DNA of 64,000 bases from Bacteroidota bacterium (GTDB taxonomy: Bacteria > Bacteroidota > Bacteroidia > B-17B0 > Aurantibacillaceae). The stretch is taken from positions 1 through 64,000 of the forward strand of contig JAHEYF010000013.1 in the NCBI GenBank assembly GCA_023251755.1, written 5' to 3'. A program made the position numbers and the translations under genes. Under the pieces are notes generated by a model. The model saw only the letters and a list, made by a program, of their open reading frames with translations. It was not told where the DNA came from and made no database searches. Of the stretch, positions 49,601-59,582 are shown one piece after another; within the stretch, counting starts at the first letter, position 1, and each line of letters opens with the position of its first letter.

Positions 49601-50305
49601 TCAATATTCTATGTAACGTGGGGCATTGCAATCGATGTCCAACATTCGTTTTGGTCTCAACATCAGGCCAATTCTTAATTCCCAGGTGCGGTTGTTGGCC
49701 CATACCTGGTCTTTTTTATATTGTTTAAATACGTCGGGGTTGTAATGCAATTCAGTAAACCACCTGAAACGGCCAAGTGTTATCAATTCAGTGCCAATTC
49801 CAACATCAGGGCTAATGGCCAATTTACGGAAGTTTCCGGCTATGTATGAATAAGCGGGGGTAGACTTACGCAGGTTGTATTCCAACCTGGCACCAGCCAG
49901 TATATACCAGGCCGCGTAATCGCCTTCGAGCCTGAAGGTGAGAAAGTTGTTTAAGCCAATGTAAGAATATTTATTGGTGCCTTTTTGGTGCTCGTCGGTA
50001 AAGGGGTTTAGCAACTCGTTTTCTTTAGAGCCTTTGTTGATGTATTCTAATTCGGTACGCAGCCTGAACCTTTCGAAAGGAAGCATTTCAACCACCGCGC
50101 CTGCTCCCCAGCTGATGCGTTCGGCAGCGTTGTGGTTTTCAGGCATTGCATGTATATTGGTTGAATCGACCGGATTGGTATTTGTATATTGATGCCGCGA
50201 AGTGGTGCAGCTCCCGAAAATACCAAGGCCCCGTAAAAACTGCGCCTTGACCTGGGCCAGTGGACTACAAAAAACAAGTAACAACAGCAGGGTTTTAAAA
50301 TTCAT
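49601..50305 (-). CDS. Outer-membrane beta-barrel protein
   Basis: A 234-residue secreted protein. Signal peptide MNFKTLLLLLVFCSPLAQVKAQ. The rest is a strand-rich barrel pattern with alternating aromatic residues: RLRTELEYINKGSKENEL, YIGLNNFLTFRLEGDYAAWY, GAGAVVEMLPFERF and ISPDVGIGTEL, ending in WELRIGLMLRPKRML. It resembles PorT-like/OMP_b-brl_2 small outer-membrane proteins of Bacteroidota. Its cargo or partner is unknown. It lies just upstream of the ald start, and fabD lies 28 bp above it, so these could be one transcript. Confidence 0.82.
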   Translation of the reverse strand: MNFKTLLLLLVFCSPLAQVKAQFLRGLGIFGSCTTSRHQYTNTNPVDSTNIHAMPENHNAAERISWGAGAVVEMLPFERFRLRTELEYINKGSKENELLNPFTDEHQKGTNKYSYIGLNNFLTFRLEGDYAAWYILAGARLEYNLRKSTPAYSYIAGNFRKLAISPDVGIGTELITLGRFRWFTELHYNPDVFKQYKKDQVWANNRTWELRIGLMLRPKRMLDIDCNAPRYIEY

Positions 50306-50332
50306 TTTGTTCGTTTTAAAACTATGTTTTAT

Positions 50333-51214
50333 TTAAGCGCTCAGGGCTTCAATATCTTTATTCACTTTTTTTACTAATCCCTGCAATACTTTACCGGGCC
50401 CCACTTCTGTAAAAGTACTTGCTCCATCGGCAATCATCTGCTCCATGGTTTGCGTCCATCTTACGGGGGCCGTTAATTGTGCGACAAGGTTTCTTTTAAT
50501 TTCTTCGGGAGAGCTTACTGCTCTGGCATTTACATTCTGGTAAACGGGGCAAACAGGTTCACTGAATTTAGTAGCGTTAATGGCGGCTTCCAATTCAACA
50601 CGGGCAGGTTCCATTAAAGGGGAATGGAAGGCTCCTCCAACCGGCAATACCAATGCACGTTTGGCCCCGGCTGCTTTTAATTTTTCGCAGGCAATGCTTA
50701 TTCCTTCTGTTGAACCGCTGATGACCAGTTGTCCGGGGCAATTGTAATTAGCCGCTACCACCACATTTCCCTCTTTGCTTATTTCGGCGCAAATGGCTTC
50801 CACCACCTTGTCGTCGAGGTTTAAAATAGCGGCCATGGTGGAGGGGTTCATTTCACAGGCTTTTTGCATGGCCAGCGCCCTTTTGGACACCAATACCAAA
50901 GCATCTTCAAACGACAGGGTTTTATTGGCTACCAGGGCTGAAAACTCACCCAGGGAATGCCCGGCAACCATGTCGGGTTTAAAATTACTTAATGTGCTGG
51001 CCAGTACAACAGAATGAAGGAATATAGCGGGTTGTGTAACTTTTGTTTGTTTTAATTCTTCTTCGGTGCCGTTAAACATAGTATCTGTAATGCGGAATCC
51101 GAGGATGGTGTTGGCCTGCTCAAATAAAGCTTTTGCGGCGGGGTTGTTTTCGTACAGCTCTTTGCCCATACCCGGAAACTGAGAACCTTGCCCGGGAAAT
51201 ACGTATGCCTTCAT
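50333..51214 (-). CDS. fabD: Malonyl-CoA:ACP transacylase
   Basis: A 293-residue cytoplasmic enzyme that loads malonyl units on acyl carrier protein for fatty acid synthesis. The catalytic Ser87 is in MVAGHSLGEFSAL, and the family's opening VFPGQGSQFPGMGKELYE with the oxyanion Gln is present; the catalytic His is in GGAFHSPLMEPAR. Usually this gene sits in a fab cluster; here it stands alone beside an outer-membrane barrel gene. The length is standard. Confidence 0.97.
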   Translation of the reverse strand: MKAYVFPGQGSQFPGMGKELYENNPAAKALFEQANTILGFRITDTMFNGTEEELKQTKVTQPAIFLHSVVLASTLSNFKPDMVAGHSLGEFSALVANKTLSFEDALVLVSKRALAMQKACEMNPSTMAAILNLDDKVVEAICAEISKEGNVVVAANYNCPGQLVISGSTEGISIACEKLKAAGAKRALVLPVGGAFHSPLMEPARVELEAAINATKFSEPVCPVYQNVNARAVSSPEEIKRNLVAQLTAPVRWTQTMEQMIADGASTFTEVGPGKVLQGLVKKVNKDIEALSA

Positions 51215-51327
51215 GATTATAATATTGTGTATTGCTTGAATAAGAAACGAAAGGTAGGGAATTCAGGTGGAAAAAAACTTTTTGCAGGGTCTTTTTATTT
51301 AACCAAAAACTGTTGAAAAGTAGGGCT

Positions 51328-51525
51328 TTTACCACTAAGGCACTCAGGGCACTCAGACTCACTGAGTTTTTCAACACAGAGGGCGCAGGGGATACAGAGT
51401 TTCACAGAGAGTTGTACCCCTGCGCTCGCATTGTAGCTTCAACGACCGAGCTTAAGGCACTGAGATCTTGTATGCTGTACCCTGTATATTGTATCCAGTC
51501 TGTGCGCTGCATACAATATTTAAAC
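51328..51525. repeat. Word-like intergenic repeats
   Basis: The 51215-51565 gap has no gene. It holds AAGGCACTCAGGGCACTCAG, ACACAGAGGGCGCAGGGGAT, TTTCACAGAGAG, TGTATGCTGTACCCTGTATA and related words, of the same types seen at 9228-9345, 13966-14030 and 39010-39050. Confidence 0.55.
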
Positions 51526-51565
51526 CTTAGTGTTTCCTTAGTGATCCGAGTGAGTGGTGAATTGA

Positions 51566-54412
51566 TTATCTGTTACAAATCGTATTATAAGCACAAAACT
51601 GGCAGGTTTCTATGTCTTTTGTCTGAACAAAATCCTGCGCAGGGTCCATTATTCTTTCAATAAAGGCACTTAAATGCTGTTCAAACTCTGATAGGAGGGA
51701 AGCACTAAAAATAAGTTGTTTCTTGTTTTGTGTAATGTGATACACCTGATTTTTGTCGCTTCTAAAGGGGATAATACAGGGAGAAACTTTTTCGGGGGTG
51801 CTGAGCCCATTTTTGCATGCCAGCCAGGCGTACATAAACAATTGAAACATTTTATTGTAGCCGCTTTTTTCAAACAGGGTTTCAAAGCCGGTAAACTCAA
51901 ATACATCTTTTCCGCTTCTTATGGAGGATTTGTAATCGACAATCCGGAATACACCTGGACTAAAATCAATCCTGTCGCAGGTACCCGAAATTTTTACATT
52001 GATTCCTTTCCCGTTCACATTCAATTGCAGAGTAGAGCTCAGTTGTTTTTCTAATCCGTACAAAGTAAGCAATTGATTTTTTGCGGCTAAATCACTGATA
52101 TATTGGTTATCGGCAGCCAGAATTTTTTCGGTATAAAGTTTTACTACGTTCACTGCGAGTAAATTTTTCCCACTGGTGATTTCTGAAGAAGAGAAATGTT
52201 TATGAAAGGCTTCGCGGGTTTGAAAATCAACCGAAGCCTGTAATTTTTTTTGCTCTGCTGATGAAATCAGCTTGCCGGTAAAAGGTTCGTACAAACGTTC
52301 AAGCACCTCGTGGATAATAGTCCCCAGGGTATTGGCTTCAATGTTTTCTTCCATCTCTTCGGTTTCTTTTATCCCTGCGGCATACTGAAAATAAAAACGA
52401 AGCGAACATTCTTTAAAGGTGTTTAAGGAGGAAGGCGAAAAGCCTGAACGCTCGGGATCAACAGCTTTGTCGTATAACTTTGATAAGATGGCTTCGTTTT
52501 TTGGAATAACGATAGCGCTGTTTGCCCCTGAATGTTGCAGGCTGCCGGAAAGCACCCGCTCTTTAATGGTGATGTTTTTATTTGTTTCGGCCAATTCGTT
52601 TATCAACTGGGTAATGAAACGGCTTTTTTCACCATTGCCAAAACGATCGGCTTCTGTATTGTAGATGAGTGTTATGTTTTTGGCCCTTTGCAACAAGCGG
52701 TAAAAGTGATAAGCGTAAACCGCATCTTTATCAGAATAGATGGGCAGGCCAAAGAATTTTTTTAAATCGAAAGGAATGAAAGAGTTGGTGGATTTACCGG
52801 AGGGCAATACATTTTCGTTCACCGAAAGTAAAATCACGTTTTCAAAATCAAGTGTACGTGTTTCCAATACACCCATTATTTGCAGGCCTTTCAGCGGTTC
52901 GCCATAAAAAGGGACGGAGGCCGTTGCCACCAATTGCTGAAGCAGTATACGGAATGAACGCAGGTCGCTCATAAAATCCACCGAGCCTGAAATTGATTTG
53001 ATGCGGTTGAGTAATTTGGAGAATTCAAATAAAAATTCTGTTTCCAGGGCCATGCGCTGGTCTGTTATTTTGTTGTGAAGCAATACAGTCCGGAGTTTTT
53101 CAACAAGGCTTTCTATGCTAAGTATAGCCTCATGCGTGTTTTCCCAGCCCTCAAATAAAAAGTCAATGTCGCTGTATGTTTCTTCAAAATAATGTTTTAA
53201 TGTACTGTTGCTGATGTAGCTGATGTTGTTACCGGTTAATTGCCGGATTATTTTTTGCACTTTGTTCTTTTCGCGCAGCAATAAACGGAAATAAGGATTG
53301 TACAACAACCTGATCAGGTCCTTGTAATAAAAAGCTGCACGTTTGGAGGAGGCCGAACGATGTATGTGCAGGCTCAGTAATTTTTCAATGAAATCGTAAA
53401 GGGTAGTTTGTTTAAAAGGGTATTCTAATGTTACGTTCACATCCTCAATTTCTTCGGGGATGGTAGAAAGTACAGGAAACATCAATGATTCGTCGGCCAA
53501 TACCACCGCCATGCTGCCTGGGTTTTCGCCTTTGTGGATTAAATTGGTTAGCTGTTGCGAAGCACTTAGAGCTTGTGCCATGTTTTTGGGTACACCAATT
53601 ATTTCGATGGTTTTGGTGGAGGTGGAAAGTTCATCGTCAATAAAATTATCGTGCTGAAACAGGGGGTGTGAAAAATGTTTGCGTAAAAATTTCCCGGCTT
53701 CCTGTTGTTTGTTGTCAACATAATAACGATCGGCATCCCACAGTACTTCTGCTTTTTTATCGCGGCACAAGTCAAGAATAATTTTTTCTTCTGCTTTGTT
53801 TAAGGCGTTGAACCCACAGAAAATAAATTTTTTATACTGTTGAATAAATCGGTTGTCTTTCAGTTTGTTTACTGCAAGCCTGTATGCGAGGCCCTGGTAC
53901 ACCATGTTTTGTCCGAGCAATTGCTGAACATACACTTCGTAAATAGTGCCGAGCCTGCTCATAAAAGCGAGGTACTGTTGCTGAAAAGCGCTTAAGTCGT
54001 TTTCGGCCAGGCTCCAGTTTTCAATTTCTTTTACGTCGCGCAGGTTGCCAAACAAGTCTTTGGCGTTTACTAAGTAACGGTCGCATTCGTTAAAGTCGTG
54101 CAGCATAATGCTGGCCCATTTTACAAAACGTTCAAAAGGTTCGGCATTCGCCTCCAGCACTGTGCAGTAAGCTTTGTAGAGTTCGGTGGTTAAGGTAATG
54201 TTATCGGCAACGTTAACGCCAGCCAGGGCAACAATAAATTCTTCGGCGGCTATTATTTCGGGCAGCCATATAGTTTTGTTGTATACCTTTGCCAGGTGTT
54301 GTTTTAAAAACAAGGCCCCCCTTTTATTCGGTAATACCAGGCATACATCCTGTATGGTATCGCCATACTGCCGATGGAGGTGTTGCGCTACTTTAAACAA
54401 AAATGCCTGCAT
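51566..54412 (-). CDS. AddB-like PD-(D/E)XK nuclease with Fe-S cysteines
   Basis: From the ATG at 54412 the protein has 948 residues (MQAFLFKVAQHLHRQYGDTI). A 21-residue longer frame would overlap the divergent gene. The N-terminal half is an inactivated helicase-like part (VLPNKRGALFLKQHLAKVYN, VLADESLMFPVLSTIPEE); the C-terminal 270 residues are a RecB-like nuclease: SPSSLNTFKECSLRFYFQYA, GTIIHEVLERLY and the active-site FRIVDYKSS. One Cys in FKEC and three in CQFCAYNTIC can hold the 4Fe-4S cluster of AddB-type nucleases. It should act with a helicase in double-strand break repair, but no addA gene lies nearby. Confidence 0.88.
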   Translation of the reverse strand: MQAFLFKVAQHLHRQYGDTIQDVCLVLPNKRGALFLKQHLAKVYNKTIWLPEIIAAEEFIVALAGVNVADNITLTTELYKAYCTVLEANAEPFERFVKWASIMLHDFNECDRYLVNAKDLFGNLRDVKEIENWSLAENDLSAFQQQYLAFMSRLGTIYEVYVQQLLGQNMVYQGLAYRLAVNKLKDNRFIQQYKKFIFCGFNALNKAEEKIILDLCRDKKAEVLWDADRYYVDNKQQEAGKFLRKHFSHPLFQHDNFIDDELSTSTKTIEIIGVPKNMAQALSASQQLTNLIHKGENPGSMAVVLADESLMFPVLSTIPEEIEDVNVTLEYPFKQTTLYDFIEKLLSLHIHRSASSKRAAFYYKDLIRLLYNPYFRLLLREKNKVQKIIRQLTGNNISYISNSTLKHYFEETYSDIDFLFEGWENTHEAILSIESLVEKLRTVLLHNKITDQRMALETEFLFEFSKLLNRIKSISGSVDFMSDLRSFRILLQQLVATASVPFYGEPLKGLQIMGVLETRTLDFENVILLSVNENVLPSGKSTNSFIPFDLKKFFGLPIYSDKDAVYAYHFYRLLQRAKNITLIYNTEADRFGNGEKSRFITQLINELAETNKNITIKERVLSGSLQHSGANSAIVIPKNEAILSKLYDKAVDPERSGFSPSSLNTFKECSLRFYFQYAAGIKETEEMEENIEANTLGTIIHEVLERLYEPFTGKLISSAEQKKLQASVDFQTREAFHKHFSSSEITSGKNLLAVNVVKLYTEKILAADNQYISDLAAKNQLLTLYGLEKQLSSTLQLNVNGKGINVKISGTCDRIDFSPGVFRIVDYKSSIRSGKDVFEFTGFETLFEKSGYNKMFQLFMYAWLACKNGLSTPEKVSPCIIPFRSDKNQVYHITQNKKQLIFSASLLSEFEQHLSAFIERIMDPAQDFVQTKDIETCQFCAYNTICNR

Positions 54413-54416
54413 AGAA

Positions 54417-54671
54417 ATGATTCGAGAACTTGAAAATATAAAATTTCCACAATACAGGATGTACCTGAATGGCAAAAGTTATTTTAAGATACACTCATTG
54501 TCGGCCTTTGAGGAGGTGCAGCTGATCGGAACAAAAAAAATCATCACTTTGCATGAAGCAAAAATTTTACCGGACAGAAATTTTATTGCTGATCTTTTAA
54601 TCAACTATGCGACTTTTGCCGTTGTTGTGGGTGAAGAAGAATATGAAAAAGTTAGTTCGGCTACTCTGTAG
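54417..54671 (+). CDS. Small conserved hypothetical protein (84 aa)
   Basis: An ATG at 54417 opens 84 residues: MIRELENIKFPQYRMYLNGK, then SYFKIHSLSAFEEVQLIGTK and FAVVVGEEEYEKVSSATL. The longer frame to 54186 is an antisense shadow of the nuclease gene. It is cytoplasmic with an alpha/beta look; I recognise it as a small Bacteroidota family but know no function. Its start codon is only 4 bp from the divergent nuclease start at 54412, so each gene's promoter and leader must lie inside the other gene. Confidence 0.8.
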   Translation: MIRELENIKFPQYRMYLNGKSYFKIHSLSAFEEVQLIGTKKIITLHEAKILPDRNFIADLLINYATFAVVVGEEEYEKVSSATL

Positions 54672-54732
54672 CCGTGCTTGTTTAAATTGTTGTTGTGCTA
54701 AGAATGTCCGGCTACTCTGTAGCTTTTGTTTT
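54658..54732. repeat. Two GGCTACTCTGTAGCC palindromes, the second a terminator
   Basis: CGGCTACTCTGTAGCCG (54658-54674) overlaps the stop codon of the 84-residue protein. CGGCTACTCTGTAGC (54709-54723) is followed by TTTTGTTTTTC and should terminate its transcript. It is a small version of the palindromes in the 3.7-kb and 36-kb clusters. Confidence 0.8.
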
Positions 54733-54754
54733 TCGGATCGCAATGATTAATTTT

Positions 54755-57634
54755 TTATTTACTAATAATAATTTTCCCCACCGTTAATTTATCACCTGTG
54801 TTGATGCGGTAAAAATAAGTACCATTCTGTAAGTTACTTATGTCTGCATTAATTTTTGTACTTCCTCCGGCTGTATTGTTCACAGGAATAGTTTGTACAG
54901 TTTGCCCCAGCATATTTACAATGCTAATACTTGTATTTTCGAGGCGTGTATTTTGAAAGACAAAACTAAGGTTGTTACTGGCCGGATTAGGATACACTTT
55001 TATACCGGATGCTGTATTTTGCTGATTGATCCCAAAAAAGGTGTGTGTACCATCGTAATGGAACTGTGCGCTGTCGGCGCTTTTCTGAATGTCTAATAAA
55101 TTATCTCCCGCAAGCAGGGCAAAGGCTACTTTAGCCGTATCGCCGGCGTTTAGTGTGAAAGGGCCTGAACTCATTACATTTAAAACATCATTGCCTGCGG
55201 TGGCTGTGTTACCGGCCTGTGAACGCTGGGTAGACAATACCGTGTATTTAAGTGGAGTGGTAAAACCTGCTACAACAAGGTCTATACCGCCGCCGCCGCC
55301 GCTCACATTGTCTACACCATAAAATACCGGCGGTGCAGTATGCGTTAGCAATTTAATACCTGCATATTTACCACCATTGTTGGTGCACCAGGTATAACCC
55401 ATTTTACTCACCGCGTCGTAATCGGATTTGTTGCTGGCATAAGTGGCTGCGTCTACATCCCAGTCGGCGCAAATACCGGCGAACATACTGTCTAATAAAT
55501 TGGCCCCGTTGTTTTTTATAAAGTATTCTATGATAATGTATTTTGTATTACCGGGAGTGCTCCAGGCATACGTGTTTTGGGTGATCAACAAATCCTGTGA
55601 GGGCGAGGCGTGGGCATCGCTAAACACTTCGGTTAAATCAAATTCCGATACTACATGCGGAATGACTTCGTGCACTGTGTTCACTGCAACAAAATCAGTG
55701 TCTGCATTTGTGCCGTTATCGCCACGTATACAGTCGGAAACAATTGCCGGCGAGGAGCCAATCATCAGGCCTGCTTCGTACAACAAAGGAATGCCGTTGT
55801 ATTTAAAGCCCAGTCCTTCGGCTTGCTGATCTTTGTTGTAGCCTATCTTTCCTTTGCTGGTAATGGTACTGAATACATCGTTCACTTTAATATTGATGTA
55901 GTCTACGTTTACAGTAATGGTGAAAAAATAATTGGCGGAATAAGTTCCGTCGAAGACCCTGAGTTTAAATACTATTTGCTGGTTTTGAGGAGTGCCTGCA
56001 TTGATTACAAATTTAAAAGGATCGGCGTAATTGTTTGCAGTTCCCAGTGTAGCCATGTTGCCGAGTGCGGTAAGTGTGTCTACCTGTGTTAAATAATTTC
56101 CCCCTAAAAATGGTTTTACGCTAGCGCTCGCTCCTGTAACCGCCGAAAGAAAATTAGTAAACACTCCGCGAATAAAAAGTGTATCGCCCACAATAAATAC
56201 ATTGTCGTTGCTGTCTACAATAGCACGGCTTGTCATAACAATAGATTTGGTGTTCAGTTGTGTAAGGGCTTTGTACATATTCACCCGGCCTGTACCTAAT
56301 TTGTTGATATAAGAGCCATTGATGTTGTAGATGTAATCGGTAGTGGCTTTTAATTGTTCGCCCACCTGTAAACCTGTATAAGTTGGGAAATTGGCTTTGA
56401 TAATGGCGGCAACCCCTGCGGCACAGGGCGAAGCCATGGATGTGCCATCGGAAGGAATATAGGTATTGCCCGGCCAGGTGGAAACAATCTGTGAACCCGG
56501 GGCGCATACGTCAACATTGTAACTGAAATTGGAAAAAGCCGATCGGGCATCCGCAGCGTTGGTGCTTGCTACACTAATTACATTGTCGTAGGAGGCCGGG
56601 AAAAAATCCTCAAATGAACCGTTGTTTCCGGCTGCCGAAACAACCAGGGCGCCTTTGTTAATGGAGGCGTAATTGATGATGTCTTGTCCGTATGTGCCTG
56701 TTCCGCCACCGCCCCAGGAGCAGTTGATGATCTGTGCCCCGTGATCGGCGGCATAAGCTATTCCTTCATAAGCAGCGATGAGCGCACCGCCGGCGTCTTC
56801 GGCAATTTTAACGGGTAAAAATTTACATTTAAAACCAACGCCTGCAATTCCGGTAATGTTGTCTGTTTTGGCCGCGGCTATTCCGCTTACGTGCACACCG
56901 TGCGCATTGGCTACATAAATAGGGTCATTGTCTGCCATGCCTAAATCCCAGCCACTAAAATTGTCTGTGTAACCATCCTGATCGTCGTCTGTTCCGTTTA
57001 CAGGGTCGGCATAATTGTGCTTGATGTTAGCCGACAGATCCTGGTGCAAAGGGTCGGTGCCGGTGTCCACAATGGCGATGACTACATTGGTATCACCTTT
57101 GTTGATGTTCCAGCCGCTGTAGGCTTCAATCCGGTCGAGGTGGTACTGGTGGGTAGAATCTGAAAGGGTGTCGCTGGGGTTGTAGACTAAGTAAGGAAGA
57201 AAATGAGGTTCGGCGTATTCAAAAATTCCGGTCTCAAGTAATTTGTTGATGGCTTTTTCAAGTGAAATGGAGCCGTTGTACTTTAATTCATAGATTAGGG
57301 AAAGATCGATGTAAGCCTGTCCCAGACTGTTGAACTTACGTTCGGGAGATTTGTGCTGCGGGAATTTTTTAGCCAGCTGTTGCACCTGGAATAAATTAAG
57401 CAGGTTGATGACCTGGGGATGGTTGATATAAGCAGGGGAACAAAGCTGGGCATGCTCCGGTTTAACTTTGCAGATAATTGTTTTAGTGAGAAAATCTTTA
57501 TTCTCGATGAGCCCCTGTTTAATTTTATAATGGGAACTGAGGAGACCTGAATTTGTTTTTTGATTTTGTGCAGACAAAGAAAAACTGAGGATGGTAAACA
57601 GCCCGATTGTTTTTAAAAGGTAATTTTTTATCAT
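54755..57634 (-). CDS. S8 subtilisin-like serine protease with T9SS domain
   Basis: A 959-residue secreted protease. Signal peptide MIKNYLLKTIGLFTILSFSLSAQ; residues of about 25-165 look like a propeptide (KNKDFLTKTIICKV, YAEPHFLPYLVYNPSD). The subtilase triad is Asp190 (VIAIVDTGTD), His245 (VANAHGVHVSG) and Ser399 (DGTSMASPCAAGV). About 470-870 are beta-rich domains of unknown function, including two PKD-like stretches. The C-terminal 80 residues are a T9SS sorting domain (KVYPNPASNNLSFVFQ). It degrades proteins at the cell surface or outside. It is monocistronic. Confidence 0.94.
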   Translation of the reverse strand: MIKNYLLKTIGLFTILSFSLSAQNQKTNSGLLSSHYKIKQGLIENKDFLTKTIICKVKPEHAQLCSPAYINHPQVINLLNLFQVQQLAKKFPQHKSPERKFNSLGQAYIDLSLIYELKYNGSISLEKAINKLLETGIFEYAEPHFLPYLVYNPSDTLSDSTHQYHLDRIEAYSGWNINKGDTNVVIAIVDTGTDPLHQDLSANIKHNYADPVNGTDDDQDGYTDNFSGWDLGMADNDPIYVANAHGVHVSGIAAAKTDNITGIAGVGFKCKFLPVKIAEDAGGALIAAYEGIAYAADHGAQIINCSWGGGGTGTYGQDIINYASINKGALVVSAAGNNGSFEDFFPASYDNVISVASTNAADARSAFSNFSYNVDVCAPGSQIVSTWPGNTYIPSDGTSMASPCAAGVAAIIKANFPTYTGLQVGEQLKATTDYIYNINGSYINKLGTGRVNMYKALTQLNTKSIVMTSRAIVDSNDNVFIVGDTLFIRGVFTNFLSAVTGASASVKPFLGGNYLTQVDTLTALGNMATLGTANNYADPFKFVINAGTPQNQQIVFKLRVFDGTYSANYFFTITVNVDYINIKVNDVFSTITSKGKIGYNKDQQAEGLGFKYNGIPLLYEAGLMIGSSPAIVSDCIRGDNGTNADTDFVAVNTVHEVIPHVVSEFDLTEVFSDAHASPSQDLLITQNTYAWSTPGNTKYIIIEYFIKNNGANLLDSMFAGICADWDVDAATYASNKSDYDAVSKMGYTWCTNNGGKYAGIKLLTHTAPPVFYGVDNVSGGGGGIDLVVAGFTTPLKYTVLSTQRSQAGNTATAGNDVLNVMSSGPFTLNAGDTAKVAFALLAGDNLLDIQKSADSAQFHYDGTHTFFGINQQNTASGIKVYPNPASNNLSFVFQNTRLENTSISIVNMLGQTVQTIPVNNTAGGSTKINADISNLQNGTYFYRINTGDKLTVGKIIISK

Positions 57635-57837
57635 TTCTTTCGAATAGTTAAGGGTGATAAATTCTAAATCCTAAATTTCAAAATTCTAATAGTCGGCGAA
57701 TAGTTTAATAGAGATTCTCACTCTCTAAACTTTAGACACTAAACTATTACCAAACAAATATAAACAAACGAACAGAAGCTGCCAAAAGATGCTTAGAGGC
57801 GATGGTGGAGGGGGAATGGGGGGTTGCAGTGGCTGCC

Positions 57838-58150
57838 GCACCCTCACCCCGACCCTCTCCTGAAGGAGAGGGAGTTGAGGTTCCAAACGAAGATTTTATA
57901 AAACGATTGGCTGCATATATCTACTAAGTTTAAGAAGATTATCATTCGGAGGACTTCCCCTCTCCCACTGGAGAGAAGTCAGGGCTGAGGGTGCACCGAC
58001 CTAAGTCATACCAGTTTTTTCCATCCTCATCCCACACCAACATTTTATAAAACGATTGGCTTCACACATCTTCTAATTTCAGAAGATCATCATTCGAAGG
58101 ACTTCCCCTCTCCTTCAGGAGAGGGGTCAGGGGTTAGGGTGCGCTGGCCT
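57838..58150. repeat. Inverted CCCTCTCC..GGAGAGGG repeats with ~100-bp direct copies
   Basis: CCCTCTCCTGAAGGAGAGGG (57852-57871) is a near-perfect palindrome; CCCCTCTCCCACTGGAGAG (57957-57975) and CCCCTCTCCTTCAGGAGAGG (58106-58125) repeat the theme. ATTTTATAAAACGATTGGCT followed by TCTTCTAA..AGAAGAT and TCATTCGAAGGACTTCCCC occurs twice (from about 57892 and 58041). The outer words ACCCTCACCCCGACCC and GGGGTCAGGGGTTAGGGT make the whole a large imperfect inverted repeat. The gap 57635-57837 holds only AT-rich words. Confidence 0.85.
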
Positions 58151-58202
58151 TCTCCACACCAACAGTAGTATATTCGTAAATCAAAACCCCTTAACTGAAA
58201 TT

Positions 58203-59582
58203 TCACCTATTCCCTGTTCGTTCCCGCATCAGCTGGTTAAACGATTTCTCAGCTACCACAGGCAGGTCGCGGTGTTCGCCCCAGGTTTTTTTAAAGAAGG
58301 TTTGCAACATAAAGTTTTTCACTTTTGCACTTCCCTTGTTCATTTTTTTGCGGCTCAGCATAGCGCTCTTCCAAAAATACCAGGTTACTTTTTCAGCTTT
58401 GGGTTGCAGGCCTTGCTGTATGGCCTCTTTGCGGTTGTGCAGCAATAAATTATGAAGGTCTATTTTTACCGGGCATACCTCAGTACATTTTCCACAGAGG
58501 CTGGAAGCGGAACTCAGGTGCTGGTACTCTTTAAGGCCTTTCATTAAGGGGGTAATTACTTTGCCAATGGGTCCCGAATAGGTGGTGCCGTATGCATGGC
58601 CACCAATAGTAGTGTAAACCGGGCACACATTTAAACAGGCCCCGCAGCGGATGCAGTTTAAGGCTCTGCGTTGCTCGGGCTGTTCCAATATGTTTGTTCT
58701 TCCGTTGTCGAGTAGTATTAAATACATATCGGTGGGACCGTCCACTTCGTGGCTTTGCCGGGGGCCAAATATAACGGAGTTGTAAGCGGTAAGTTTTTGC
58801 CCGGTTCCGTAAGTGGCCAATAGGGGCCAAAACAAATCAAGGTCGTTGAGCGAAGGAATTATTTTTTCGATACCTGCAATTGCAATGTGTATCCGGGGCA
58901 TACTAACCGATAAGGTGGCGTTTCCTTCGTTTTCGGTAATAGCTATAGCTCCGGCATCGGCAATTAAAAAGTTGGCGCCGGTTATACCAATATCAGCCAG
59001 GTAAAATTTTTTGCGCAGGTACTCGCGTGTAAATTTGGTTATCTCTTCGGGGCTGGCCTGGGCCGGTGTTCCAAACTTTTGCTTGTACAGTTCTGCTATT
59101 TCCTCCTTGCTTTTGTGCATGGCGGGTGTAACAATATGAAAGGGTCGTTCCCCGGCCTCTTGTTGTATAAATTCGCCGAGGTCGGTTTCGGGGCAATCAA
59201 TATTTTTTGCTTTCAGAAATTCATTCAGGTGAATCTCTTCGCTGATCATAGACTTTGATTTTACAGCACAGTTGATATTGTGCTTTTGTAAAATTATTTC
59301 TATCTCTTTTAGTGCTTCTTCGGCATTAAGTGCCCATATTAGTTTTCCCCCATTTTTAATGTAATTGCTTTCAAACTCAATTAAGTATTTATCTAAGTTT
59401 TCAATTACTTTTTGTTTAAGTCCCGAAGCCCGCGTTTTAGCCAGCTCAAGATCGGCAAATTGTTCGCGCCCGCGCAGGTGTTTATGCTGGTATTGCCCAA
59501 TGCTGTTTTGCAGCTTGTGGTGCAAGGCCGTGTCAAAAGCTGTTTGCTCTGATTGTTGTTTAAATTCCTGAGCCTTAGTCAT
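58203..59582 (-). CDS. lutB: Lactate-utilisation iron-sulfur protein LutB-like
   Basis: A 459-residue cytoplasmic iron-sulfur protein. Residues 1-280 match the LutB/YkgF domain (ITGANFLIADAGAIAITENEG, then NATLSVSMPRIHIAIAGIEK), followed by two 4Fe-4S motifs: CIRCGACLNVCPVY with a nearby Gly-rich GHAYGTTYSGP, and CGKCTEVCPVKI. The C-terminal part holds conserved Trp and Leu residues. In Bacillus the LutABC proteins oxidise L-lactate to pyruvate and feed electrons to the chain. Neither lutA nor lutC is within this window, so its partners must lie elsewhere. Downstream is an inverted-repeat cluster. Confidence 0.92.
   Translation of the reverse strand: MTKAQEFKQQSEQTAFDTALHHKLQNSIGQYQHKHLRGREQFADLELAKTRASGLKQKVIENLDKYLIEFESNYIKNGGKLIWALNAEEALKEIEIILQKHNINCAVKSKSMISEEIHLNEFLKAKNIDCPETDLGEFIQQEAGERPFHIVTPAMHKSKEEIAELYKQKFGTPAQASPEEITKFTREYLRKKFYLADIGITGANFLIADAGAIAITENEGNATLSVSMPRIHIAIAGIEKIIPSLNDLDLFWPLLATYGTGQKLTAYNSVIFGPRQSHEVDGPTDMYLILLDNGRTNILEQPEQRRALNCIRCGACLNVCPVYTTIGGHAYGTTYSGPIGKVITPLMKGLKEYQHLSSASSLCGKCTEVCPVKIDLHNLLLHNRKEAIQQGLQPKAEKVTWYFWKSAMLSRKKMNKGSAKVKNFMLQTFFKKTWGEHRDLPVVAEKSFNQLMRERTGNR

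Noticed and set aside
49581..49703. N-terminal extension of alanine dehydrogenase
   Set aside because: Overlaps the end of the barrel gene; the family starts near the ATG at 49580.
54186..54416. N-terminal extension of the 84-residue protein
   Set aside because: It is antisense to the nuclease gene; the conserved part begins at the ATG at 54417.
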